From the NCBI RefSeq assembly GCF_022376445.1, contig NW_025955247.1:1-50480 (forward strand): a stretch of 50,480 nt of DNA. Reading direction: 5' to 3'. The notes under the pieces were generated by a model, which saw nothing but the letters and a program-made list of their open reading frames with translations, was not told the origin of the DNA and ran no database searches. This document shows positions 36,740 through 47,747 of this stretch, one piece after another. The DNA is from Fomitopsis serialis. Lineage: Eukaryota > Basidiomycota > Agaricomycetes > Polyporales > Fomitopsidaceae. Numbering within the stretch: the first letter of the stretch is position 1; the number at the start of each line of letters is the position of its first letter. A program made the translations under genes and the position numbers.

Positions 36740-39045
36740 TCATAGCCTGTACACGATCTTCTCCGCACTGACCTTCCCCTCCCGCATGTATTGAAGGCCG
36801 TCCGGCACAGCCTGGAGGCCACCTTCCCATACCTTCGTCTTATTCGGGCTGATCTTCTTCGTGCGTACGAGCTCCGGTATCTTCTTGAGGAACGCAACCA
36901 TGTGCGCACGGTCTTCCGTGCTCACAGGGAAGTCCTGCCCCAGCATCGAGAACGCCCGCCCCAGGGACGTGTAAATGAGTGTTGCTATGCGGATTACGTA
37001 TTAACGCGCGCATATAGCGAGCAGAAGCAGGCGGACTCACGTTGAAGGACGACGTCTTCCCGAACTTGTCCACCCTCTTCTGGGCCCAGGACCAGGATGA
37101 CTTTGCCACCGGACGGCTGGATCACTCTAGACGTGAATGCCTCAGAGGACGCTACACTAATCGTGTCAAGCCCGAGGGCAATCGAATCGCCCGTTGCGTC
37201 CTTGATCTTCTGCACGGCATCCGTATCATGGTAGTCCGCCACAAAATCGGCTCCGAGCGACTTGCAGAGATCGAAGTTGTGTGGTGACGCAACCGTGGCA
37301 ACCTTGTAGCCTGCCGCGTGTGCTAACTGGGTAGCATATTGCCCGACAGAAGCTGCACGATTGGGAGTGGAGCTACGTTAGCGAGGAGCGAAAACATAAA
37401 TGGTACGATGCTTACTGCTGCCCCCGTAGACGAATACCCACTGCTCTCCCTCTACCTTAGACGGTGGCTCGACGAGTCCGAGCCGAGTCGGGTTGTGCAG
37501 TGCCTGCACAGCCGTCCAGAACCTGCAGGTAAGCTCAGACTGGCATCCGCATAGCCAAAGAAATGTGACGTACGCGCAACCTAACGCCGCCGCTTCCTCG
37601 TGGCTCACAGTACCCTCTGGCACGACCCAACTTAACTCCGCAGGTGTCCGTACGTACTCGGCATATGCGCCGTAGTCGGTGTACGTGCCGCCCTGAACGA
37701 ACCCCGCTACGTGGTCGCCAATCCCTGGCGAAGAGACGTTCTTCCCTGCATCCACGACATATCCGGACCAGTCGCAGCCCAGGATGGTCCCATGGTTCTG
37801 AACATAGTCCACAACTATCAATAAGAGCATGTCAGCCAGTGATTATTAAACGCAAGCATGAATGGAGACAAAATAGAGCCCCAGAGGACCCGAGGACCCG
37901 CGCGCCATACCATAGACTGGGTTGAGACGCGGATCGATGTTCTCATACTCCAGCGCTGAGAGCCACATTCTCGTCATTCTCTTACTGACACCAGTCTTGG
38001 AAGCAGTAGGCGCACAGTAGAGTCACTTCCGCTACCCTTGACGTTCCGCCGAGCGTATCAGAAGAACTTCGTTGTGCGCCACCCCGTGCGCGTCGCGACG
38101 TACGTACCAAGCAACCTCGGCCCGAAACAAGCCGTTCAGCTCCTCGAAGAAGCTAGAAGCTCCCGAACATATACGACCTAGTGGTGAGTCGCGTGTGCGC
38201 CACTATCATTGACCACAAAATAAATGGAGGCTGTGCGACGGGGAGCTGAGTTGCCAATGGTGTCATTGGAAGAGCCAAGGATGGCCCCAAAACGTGCAGG
38301 ACAATCCAGCGCGTTGATAAAGTCCTGCTAGAAAGCCACCGGTGAGCGCCTGCGTGTACATTCACGGTGCTGGACCTTCCATAGCTTGTGCAGGACTCTA
38401 GGCTTCGGACACTCTTTCGATCCGACTGGCCATCGCAAGGCTACTGGTCGCCTCGCTCGAATGGACAGATCGATGCATCAGCCGCGACAATGGCTGGGAT
38501 ATTCCCACTCGGAGAAAAGCCACGAAAAGGGAAAATAAACGCTCTGGAGGAGGCTGTGGGCCTTCCTCCAATGATGTATGTCGTCAGACGGCAGGGGCCG
38601 CAGATGACGGCACATGGGCAAGATTCCAACCGAGATTGGAAATGTACAACATGCTCGAGCGCTGAGCGCTGAAGATCGTGGCGTTACTCTGGGCGGATGC
38701 TAATGGGGCAGCGAATGAGAAGCACCAGGACCATGCTATGAGCGCTGTTGGCTTCGATGGTTCCCCTCGATCATCCGGGGATGATATCTCATGGGAGAAC
38801 AAAATCATACAGCAAAAGCGGGGGACGGGACGTACATTTCCAGTCCGTAGGATTTTGTGCGGTGGCGAGGACCTTGACGAGAATATCGTCGTCGCCAACG
38901 ACCGGGACGGCGACCTCCTCAACCGCAACGGCTGGGCCCTGAAGCATATTCTGTCGTGTGAGTGATTCTGGACGGTGCATAAATCCGCACTGACCGGTTT
39001 GACAATGAGGGCCTTCATCGTCTTTGGCACGGCGGGAGCAGACAT
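36740..39045 (-). CDS. MDR-superfamily alcohol dehydrogenase / enoyl reductase-like protein
   Basis: Six exons, 39045-38995, 38950-38836, 37814-37574, 37522-37416, 37352-37041 and 36984-36740, close in frame to 356 aa, the usual length of the family. The N-terminal catalytic domain shows NPTDWK followed directly by ILGCDWSGYVV and GDHVAGFVQGG. The Rossmann domain has YGGSTSV as nucleotide loop and YQ/HAAGYKV after it; the C-terminus ends GKVSAEKIVYRL. This resembles fungal zinc-type ADH-like proteins and trans-acting enoyl reductases, which use NADPH to reduce C=C or carbonyl groups. The structural-zinc cysteine cluster of classical ADH is not evident, which favours the reductase branch. Intron 2 is 1021 nt (37815-38835), while the others are 43-59 nt; phase and conserved sequence continue exactly across it. 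No polyketide synthase lies nearby, so the substrate is open. Confidence 0.85.
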
Positions 39046-39884
39046 GTCGAAGGTCACAGAAATCCGGAAGGTAAGAAGATGGTGAAATCGGTGTCCTGAT
39101 GCTTATGTATCTAGGGAGGAGGGGGAGCGGACGACATCGATTAGGGAGGAACCTCCGCGGGCTAAATACCTGATGATGCAAGGCTGTCCGCGGCGCCGGC
39201 TCGCAGACGGGCTGACGGCACGCGACGCCGTCCTCAGCCTTCCCGTCCGCTGTCCCCCCGCGCGGCCAGCTCGAACGGCGGGTGCAAGTGAGCGCATCTC
39301 CGAGCCCTGCATCGGTGCGTCCACTGGGCCGGCCACCGTCCGGATCCGCAACGAGCGGGCGCGCCGCCCAATCCAGAAACCCCAATCTGGGGTTACACAA
39401 TTGTTTAGACGCCCATCGACCCGTGTCCCAGGCCGCATCGGTTCTCCCAGTCGACGAAGCCGGCATATGCAATCGCCTCGCTCTAGAAGACATTTCGCAC
39501 ACAGATGTCCCTTCTTGATCTGCACATGTCCCCGTCGCCTTTAGTGCACAGAACGAGTGCCTTCTGTCCGTAAAAGTAATTTCAAATTCATTCCGTCACA
39601 TCTTTGCACCAATCTGACCGTGGCCTAGTACTTGTCTAGCTTAAGGTCCCCGATTTGTACACTACACTGGGCTGGATGCCTTCAACTGCATCGTATCTTC
39701 GAGCGTGTGTTGGCGCGAATGTGAGCTCCTCCGTGACCCTGTGAGAAGTCTCACGGTCTACTTCGGGAATGGTACGCCGCCACAGGGGTCAGCAAGGTTA
39801 TCATCTCGCAACGTGGGGCCTTCCTACCGCTGATCGTTGACGAACAACGACACAGTACAACCAGCTCAGTGGTTCGATTCCGCC
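39046..39884. other. Divergent intergenic region, GC-rich in the middle
   Basis: About 840 bases between the MDR gene (-) and the lactonase-like gene (+), so it contains both promoters. A GC-rich block at about 39130-39400 opens frames on both strands, including one with a Cys-rich start on the minus strand, but nothing recognisable. Confidence 0.45.
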
Positions 39885-40772
39885 ATGAGTCTGCCGCCTC
39901 CAGGAGAGAACCAGACATACTGCACAGTTTCTGTGCTCGAGGCGGGCTTTGTCGATGTGCCGATGGCACAAATTGTCGATACCGCACCTGCGGACGAGAT
40001 GTCCCGCTTTCCTTGCCTCGCCTTCCTCCTGAAGCACTCCTCGCGGCCCGACACATTCGTTTTTGACCTGGGCACCCGCAAGGACTGGGAGACGGCCTTG
40101 GCGCCATCGCTCGTCGCAATGGTCAAGAAGTGGTACGCCGTGGAGGTCCCCCAGGACGTAGTCGACTCCCTGAAGAAGGGCGGCCTCGAGCCGGCGGACG
40201 TGACGCACGCCTGCGTCTCCCACGTCCACTTCGACCACCAAGGCGACCCGCGCGTCTTCACGAGCGCGACCATAATCGCCGGGGCGGGCAGTCGCGCCCT
40301 CCTGACGCCGGGCTACCCCGCCGACCCCAACGCGCACTTCCACAGCGACCTCTTCCCCGAACGCCGTACGCGGTACGTTTCCCCGGACGATCCAGAGATG
40401 GTGTCGATCGGCCCGTTCGCGAAGGCGCTCGATTACTACGGCGACGGCAGCCTCTACATCGTCGACGCGCCCGGACACATCCCCGGCCACCTCTCCCTCC
40501 TGGCGCGTACGTCGCCGGACGGCGCGTGGGTCTTTCTCGCCGCAGACGCTGCCCACGACTGGCGGCTCCTCACCGGCGAGGCGGGCGTTGCAGATAGCGC
40601 GCATTTTGGCTGCGCGCATAGGGACAAGGCGACGGCTACGAAGACGATCGCACAAATCAGAGCCCTTGCGGAGCTGCCGAGGGTGAGGGTAATGCTGTCG
40701 CACGACGTACCGTGGTATGACAAGAACAAAGGCGGAGGTGCATTCTGGCCTGGTAGCTTGGAGTCGTTCTGA
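39885..40772 (+). CDS. MBL-fold hydrolase, N-acyl homoserine lactonase-like
   Basis: Single exon, 295 aa from ATG 39885; upstream in-frame codons to 39837 have only a TTG start. The metal motif SHVHFDHQGD places HVHFDH at residues 113-118. It is followed by the GHIPGHLSLL histidine and an AADAAHDW aspartate, and a late SHDVPWYD supplies the last ligand, so the di-metal site looks complete. The layout matches the quorum-quenching lactonase branch (AiiA/AttM-like) of the metallo-beta-lactamase superfamily, whose fungal members hydrolyse lactones or related esters; the substrate is unknown. No signal peptide is evident. The gene is intronless and very GC-rich at third codon positions, unlike the many-exon genes around it. 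That fits strong codon selection or horizontal origin, which sequence alone cannot settle. Confidence 0.85.
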   Translation: MSLPPPGENQTYCTVSVLEAGFVDVPMAQIVDTAPADEMSRFPCLAFLLKHSSRPDTFVFDLGTRKDWETALAPSLVAMVKKWYAVEVPQDVVDSLKKGGLEPADVTHACVSHVHFDHQGDPRVFTSATIIAGAGSRALLTPGYPADPNAHFHSDLFPERRTRYVSPDDPEMVSIGPFAKALDYYGDGSLYIVDAPGHIPGHLSLLARTSPDGAWVFLAADAAHDWRLLTGEAGVADSAHFGCAHRDKATATKTIAQIRALAELPRVRVMLSHDVPWYDKNKGGGAFWPGSLESF

Positions 40773-43487
40773 ACGCCTGGATGAGAAGGACTACTTTGCG
40801 GCCTATGATATCAGGGACTGCGATGTATGATAAAGGCGATATAACATGCCTCGCTAGTGGTTTCTAGCGTGGAGAAACCGCTTGTGATTGTAGGTAGTAC
40901 TACATGGGCGGAGATTGTTGTCCATGTTGTCAAGAATCAGATTCCGAGTGTCCGCAACTCGAAGCACTACCTATTAGATGAGCGGCGGCAACTGCTCACC
41001 TTCTACGAACCACCAGACTTGGGAAACGCGCTCACCACCGACTATGTACTAGACAGTGGTGCTCAGAAGCACCGTATTTATACGGCATTGAGTACCAAAG
41101 TCAAGTACATCGACGAGTGCATAGAACAGCCTCCTGAGAGCTGCACAGACATTCGCAAGACGACGGTGGTAAGGAGTCAACTCATCCTGCTGCTCGAGAA
41201 AAATTCACTTTTACGCTCTCCCGCATAGGGGTAACGAAAAGTACAGTCATCCCGGTGCGCATCATTATTTTTCGGGAGTCGCGCGGTAAGTAACACGCGC
41301 CCCTTCGCCGGAGCACCCGCCTCGTCTCGCCGCTTCGACGGATGAGCAGATCGCTATCTAGATTGTTGCTTCCCTCAGGGTCTGCGATCTCTCCCAAAGC
41401 GTGCCAAGCTCCTCGGACTCTCAGCGGAGGAGGTCACATCGATCCCGCGAGATTATTTCTCATGATGTCAACCTCGACAAATTCATATTTGTTTCGTGCT
41501 TCGACATAACAACCGCTCCACCGCCTCATTGTCGTTACCATAAACGATGCGAGGTCCGCGGCGACATATTGGCCGGAGCCTGGACCGCGATCAGGGGATG
41601 CCAATCGTCGGCAACAACACCCCGATCGCGGTCATGGCCTCGGGCCACCACACGGCGAACCGGGTTGACCGTCCATCCTACCCGTGATTGGCTGGTAAGT
41701 AATAGTAGTAGCCCGAGATGTAGCTCATCCGTCGCAATGAACAATACGAGGAAGTAGAGCCATTGAGGTCCGTCTGTAGCCGTAGACTACAACAAAATCC
41801 ATGTTGCAAGCCTGAGTGTGGGGTAAAAAGAAAGCATCGCTTTTGTCTCACAACGCGTACCACTGAAACAGTGACACTGAACGGCGTAACGCGTTGCTGA
41901 CCTGAACGCTCTTCGATGACTAGTACTGGTCGCGTCTTCGCGGTCCGTTGCATAGCGAACTTCGATGGATGTGCCCCAGTTATCGGTAAGCTGCCGGCCG
42001 CAATGCCCGAAATCCTCCACACGCCGAGCAAGCATATCAGCACATGAGCTCGGGACTCAGAAAGCCTGTTGGACGTCGAGTTCCGGTGATGGCACAACAA
42101 CCACACTTCATGGAGGCAACGATCTCTCGGCACGGCAAATTATCTGGCTGTAAGCCTGTACCCATATCAGGGCCCAAACCTGTGAATGATATTGCCTTGT
42201 TGCCGTCTATACGATCGCACAATAAGTAAAGACACAGCGGCAAGGCCACGGCGCATTGGGGATGAGTCAGTTGCACCATCATGTAGTGGAAGCTCGCGGA
42301 CGGACCTCCATATGCTGCAGGATCAGGGAGGGAACGCAAGATCCGTATGACCGCAACTTGCGGGTCGTGTTCAGTAAGTTCATCGTCCCGCAGATCTTCT
42401 CATTGGTGGTTAAGCTTTCCGGACAGCGTACGAAAACAACCGGTGAAGGCGTATTTGACGCATGGGTTCCTGTGCTTTGTCGTATATCGTCAGGAGTTCT
42501 TCACAATATTCAAGGCCTGAAACACTCGCCGAATCTTTCCGTTTCTTCGGACGACGTCGCCAACCAATCAGACTTACGTCAAACTACCGCGGTATGTTCT
42601 CCTATGACTGTGGAAGGTTGGTGAAAGCACCATGCGTATTTCGAGAGTCATACGGCTATAGCGACGACCGTGGGTTACGTTGAGAAGGACCTGCCCTTCG
42701 CGTGCGGGCCATCTGTCTCCATCACGGATCCCTGTCCATGAGAAAGAGGCCTGCGGCGGAGAAGAGCACGACTCAGACTGGTATCCGCGGGCTCCCCACG
42801 ATGAAATTGGTTCACGGTTCTAGCTTGTAGTCAAAAGAACGGAGATGAGTTACTGAACCATGTTCTAACCGCACTGTAAACGCACGCTCTCTCTCATCCC
42901 CTTGTTCCAAATCTCCGTAAGCTCGCAACATTGTGCCTATGGGATAGTCACCGCAAGTTCCGCGTCGTTCAGATAATAGGACTCGAGCGGAAGTCATGTT
43001 ATGCCGATTGTCCGGCATACACAATACCATGAGACGCTGAAATGGTAGTTGAACACAGTGGGACCCTTCAGTAATCGAACCCGTAGCCCGGAGGCCGTGT
43101 ATTCGCCCTGACGTTGCGACCGGCCTATGCAGATAGATCGGTGATTGTCAACAAGTCCAACTCGATCAATACTCAGCTGGACGGGATTCATTCGCGTTGA
43201 CAACAAGACCTATGCCGGGATCTTGCGAAGGGCATGACGTATCAAGAAGCAGAACCAGCTTGCGGTTGATACCGATGGGAAATCGACCATCTGTCCGCGG
43301 ACTGGAGGCCCTTCCTGTCAGTATATCCCGGCGGTCGACTCGGGTTTGTCACGGCCCTCAAGCGCAAGGGGTAATGATTTCCCAAGATGTCGGCCCTAGC
43401 TCAGATTCATGATGAGCCCCGATCGCCCGACCGAGATCAAAATGCACTAACCCACCCGGGGATTTGCTGATGCAAGAAGCCTCCCAC

Positions 43488-43567
43488 ATTCAACACGGTC
43501 CACGCGATCTCTCCGTGTTGAATCTTGCCAGTGACTGGCAAGATCTAGGATTCTCAGCGTACGTACG
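43488..43567. repeat. Cluster of three perfect inverted repeats
   Basis: Stem 1: ATTCAACACGG (43488-43498) pairs perfectly with CCGTGTTGAAT (43513-43523) across a 14-base loop. Stem 2: ATCTTGCCAG (43522-43531) pairs perfectly with CTGGCAAGAT (43535-43544) across a 3-base loop, sharing two bases with stem 1. A 10-base palindrome CGTACGTACG follows at 43558-43567. Perfect stems this close together suggest selection or recent origin. Function unknown. Confidence 0.6.
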
Positions 43568-43874
43568 ATGAGTACGGAAGACGCCGCCCTGATCGTAGCC
43601 CACAGGACTGCGTCTCAAAAACAGTAGCATTGAGTTCGCAATATTGGGCTTCTATCACTCACCCACGGTTGCTGTTGACGAAGGCCCGGCGGCCAATTCG
43701 TCTTGTTCGACACCTATTTCGCCGAGTGCACGTAGCAGGCACGTTGATGTAAGGAAGGTCAGCGTATTGGATTTTCGAAGGGGAAGTACTCACTCGATGC
43801 TAAACCCATTTGGTCAAAAGCAAGGTCGTCTCCGTTGCAAGCAAAACAGCTGTTCCACTAGCTATCAATGAAGA

Positions 43875-43897
43875 CCGATGAGCCCGTGAGGACGAGA
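43875..43897 (+). other. Hammerhead-ribozyme core-like motif, probably inactive
   Basis: The order is CCGATGA (43875-43881), GCCC, a GTGA loop, GGAC, then GAGA (43894-43897). The canonical core is CUGAUGA, stem II, GAAA. Three transitions separate this from the well-known satellite-RNA hammerhead core: U4 to C, one stem II U to C, and A14 to G. Stem II keeps three of four pairs. I could not draw good stems I and III, so the motif may be a relic or chance. Confidence 0.25.
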
Positions 43898-46800
43898 GGG
43901 GCAGAAAGAGCGCGCAGAGTAGAAGTATCGCACCCTTCCCTCGTCAACATGTGGGAGACAGAACATGTTTTCCCCACTCGATATCACCTCCGTATGTGAG
44001 ACCAGATGTTGTTACAGCTGCGGCGAATCCCGGGCGCCGTCATGACTGCCTAAATGCCCCGTGCCGTACCACAGGAGACCAGCACAATGATCACATTGAG
44101 GAGATAAGACAACTAGCGGAGCGGCAGACCGAACATCCAGAAGTCGAGTCGCAATAGCGCGCCTTGGAGTCGGGAAGATCCGCGACCTCGTCCCGAGTTC
44201 TTCAGGCCCTTGCCTCGGCAAATTATCACTGGTCAGTACCGCCCGAATAGCCAGGTTCGAAGTATGGCTATTGGTTTCATGTCCTCGCAGTGGAGCACAC
44301 ACATGCACGACCGCGCACGTGTCGTAAAATCTAGCTCCTGACAACACTGCACGAGCCACAGGATCCATCAGCTCATGGAATACATGCATTATACTTACTC
44401 ACCAAAAGTAATATACTATGAAAGAACCGAGGCAAGGGATCCAACCTGAAGAGAACATACCGACGTCGCTGCAGGACCTAACCGTGGGATGGTGCCCTGA
44501 CTCTGACAGAAGCCGAACGATGACACCGGACTGCAGTCAGGAAGTCGTATAGAACAAGCAGGATATCCTGGAAAATACCAGTCAAAAGATGAGTCGGCGA
44601 ACATAATAGATTGGGATCGTCGCAGTTTTGATCCGGTGGCCGGTGACTAAGCGCCCATACCACCGGAGCCACCAACAACGGTAACGGATTGTAGATGTCC
44701 CAAGGCGATCGTCTAGGACCACAGAAAACTGCATTGATCAGCGTAAGCCACAGATCAATATCCAATTGCTGTCGTCGGATAGGGAACCACAGACCCAGGA
44801 TGCAAGTTTTTCTTCGGTTGACGCCCGACCGACAACTCCGATCACCTTGGTGGTGAGAGCTCACCGCACAAGCCTAGGATCTGTGGAAAACAATTTGAAG
44901 CCGCGGATGAACAACCTAAAGAGGTGGAAAGCCTGTCAGCTTCTCATATACAGCGTAAGTTCCGGACGGACACAAGCTGTGCCAGTACACCGCTTTCCCA
45001 AGCCGTTGATTCTGGACAAAGCTGCTTAAGGAAAGCGGGAGTCCAAGAATGGTACTTCTCTTCGCCATACACAGACAAGAGGGGAAATGGTGCTGAAGCC
45101 TTGAATGTGCCGAAAGACAGTAAAATGGACCGCTCTGTAAACTTACTGCGAGAGGCGACGCGACTGCGAAGTCTCCGCGGCTTGACCAGCTCGATGGGGT
45201 CCACTGCGGCAGAATCAGAAAGCATACGGCGTTTTCGAAGACTACTCCACTCACGTTGAATCAGCAGACTGCCACAGGTTTTCATGGGACCCGCGGGTTC
45301 GACTGCTGTTCCGGCGTAAGAGCAGCTTGAGCCGAGGCTTCAGTACCTAACGAGAAAAGAGTCTTCACACGCAGCCTTCTGAGGAAGCGACACAAGGCCA
45401 CCATCTCGGCCTGTGAACGAGAATTGGGGGTCCGGGAACATGTCGCAACCAGTACAAAATGTGCATTCTGGGGGGGAAGGTGAGGAGGACAAATATTACC
45501 TAATCCGTTCATAGACGACGACACGGCAACGCTATAGAGACGCACCATTCCGAGGCCAGCCATCTGGTCTGAGGGGCTCTATCCGCGGGCTATTGACCCT
45601 GTCGCGGAACCTCGGTGTGAAGTACTGCTGAGCAGTCATTCGGAGGACTGTCCGGTGAGTCAGCCACTAAACCTCACCAAGTCACTTCGCTCCGTTCGTA
45701 CCCTTTATCCTCGTTCGTAGCTGATGTGAATCCATTTGAAGTGTCGTCTCCGCGGGGTTCCGGAAAGTCAGCAAGGTCCCAGCATCTGATACCAGGTGCA
45801 GTGAATTCGACTGCCCAGCGCCGTAAGTTCGGGTAGTCAGGGTACCCCGTTTGATCTCCATACACAGCTGAACGCCAGTCAGGGACTATTGGCTCCGCGC
45901 TATACAGTAGGGGTCAGCTATGCTTTGTCGGCAGCCGGGAGGCCGTTATGACGCACCTGAATCCAGTATCGCGGTACACCGAAGACAACCAGAGTTGAAG
46001 TCTATGGTTGACGTTAGTATGCGTGGTTGATGTTTCGACTTACTAACATGACACATAAGCGACGCGCCAGAGAGATGTCAAGTGCTGGAACAGATGCAGA
46101 CGTAAACCCTCGGATGCTTCAACAGAAGACAAACCGGGTGTTCTGCGCAGTCATAGCATAGGGACGCGCGCAACAGCGGCAGTCATTCGACTAGGGTTGA
46201 TGAGCGATGCGCCCGTGTCGGGAGACGCCGCGCCACCAGTCGCGTATCTGAGAAAAACATGATGAACGCAGGTTCGAGTAACAGCGGGTGGAGAAATGCG
46301 CAGAGATCCCGCACGGAGGTTGTGAGTGCCTTTGCGCGCATCATTCTCGTTGACCGGCGAGCCCGAATGTCTGCGCATGCATAACATGCTGGTGTCCGAA
46401 CAACAGAAGATGCGTTTGAAGTCCGACTTGATGTATCCTTGCGTTCGCGATGACTAGTACTTCTAGGACCTCAGGGCAAAGCAACGACCACGTTCGAGGG
46501 TGTCGGAGGTGAACACGCAGAGCGCTAGCAATACATCATGCTCCACTGAAAATGGCGACATAGTGCAAAAGAAGGAACAACGGGTCAGGTACAGTGTTGC
46601 GAGGTTCAGGTGGCCAGAAGGTGTTGCGACCCCTTCCGACACTATCGAGCATGTACGCAATCACAGCGTAAGAGAAGTCATTTAACATTCGTTGCATATC
46701 CCCTGCAATTTGTTGAATCATATGAGAGGAAGTGAACGTACTGTGCACCAGAGACGCAGGTGACTATCCTTTTATAGCTCGCGTTAACTTGAACTGGGCT

Positions 46801-47659
46801 TCGTTAAGTCCGGAGGGTCGGGATATCCATGTGCATAACAGTTCAAATGTCGAATGAATGAGTTGTAGGTGGGAACCGAGTCATCGTTGCGAGGAATATA
46901 TCGGGCGTGCAGTTGAGAAACCATGCGACAGCGATTCTTCGCCAATGCAGATGTGGACCGAAAGCGAGTTACGCGGAGTGGCGAGCGACGGTGGCTGTGA
47001 GGGTTGCCCACAAGCGCCGGAGCTGAAACTCGGACCTCGAAGCCACAGATCCCGATCTCATTGATCCGGAACCCATCGTTGCCGCCGGTTCAACCTCCCC
47101 CAAAAAAGGATTGACTTGTGCTTCCGAAGAGTCAACACTGCTTCAGCCAACTTGACCTATGAACCATACCGATATTTTTTACGATGGATAAGTAGGTTTT
47201 TTTTCAGCTCGGTGTATCTGTACATGCTCAATGAGATGGTTTAGAGCCTTACCGCCGCCGAGTTGAACTTCGCATGAGTCGCTGAATGTGTCATGGCCCT
47301 GTCCCGAATACTGGTAAGTTACTCACAACATCAATTTACTGGGGCTTCTTATGCACGCGTAGAATTTCATTGCTACATGCTAAGCTGTGACAGCATGCTC
47401 CATTCCAGCCTTTGAAGTCTCTATGGTACTAGTACCAAGATGGCAGCAGCTCAAGAGGTTGGTTCGTAGCCTCATTCTGCGTTGGACTATCCTCAACGCT
47501 GCAGCCCTTTGGAGCGATGTCTACACGATCTGATAACGTGGGACCATTCAGACAGCATGCATGACACGAATGCCCTTATCCGGAAGCCGTCCGCCAAAAT
47601 CGCACTTCCTCGCACCGTTATCTCGGATGATAGTGCTTCTCACTACGACAGCTGCGACG

Positions 47660-47666
47660 TATATAA
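47660..47666 (+). promoter_or_regulatory. TATA box for the nucleoside hydrolase gene
   Basis: TATATAA lies 82 bases before the start codon at 47748 in the right orientation. That is a typical TATA-to-ATG distance for a fungal gene with a short 5' UTR. Confidence 0.5.
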
Positions 47667-47747
47667 CGCCACGAAGTCAGGAACTTGGTCTACACGGTGT
47701 ACAGTCGTTCGCGGACCTCGTGAGCTCCGGAACCGGCTCTTGTCAAG

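Larger units (their letters stand above)
40773..47659. other. Gene desert of about 6.9 kb
   Basis: No frame in this stretch has a recognisable domain, and none can be extended by splicing into a credible protein. The longest frames are 150 codons or fewer and overlap on both strands. No reverse transcriptase, transposase, integrase or helicase fragment was recognised and no long terminal repeats were seen. Structured elements at 43488-43567 and 43875-43897 are listed separately. It could be decayed mobile DNA, a non-coding RNA locus or regulatory DNA. Confidence 0.5.

Noticed and set aside
39103..39525. Minus-strand frame beginning with a CxxC...CxC pattern
   Set aside because: It lies in a GC-rich block that opens frames on both strands, and the Cys spacing matches no zinc-finger class I know.
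30525..40772. OPT, MDR and lactonase-like genes as a biosynthetic or catabolic cluster
   Set aside because: They are widely spaced with mixed orientation, no core synthase or regulator lies among them, and the OPT frame is broken; no functional link is visible.
43040..43160. Possible minus-strand tRNA near GGTTCGATTAC
   Set aside because: No T-arm stem forms around the motif and no A box is found.
35855..45745. 15-base match AATCCATTTGAAGTG shared by 35.86 and 45.73 kb
   Set aside because: About one such match is expected by chance in a window of this size and the flanks do not align.
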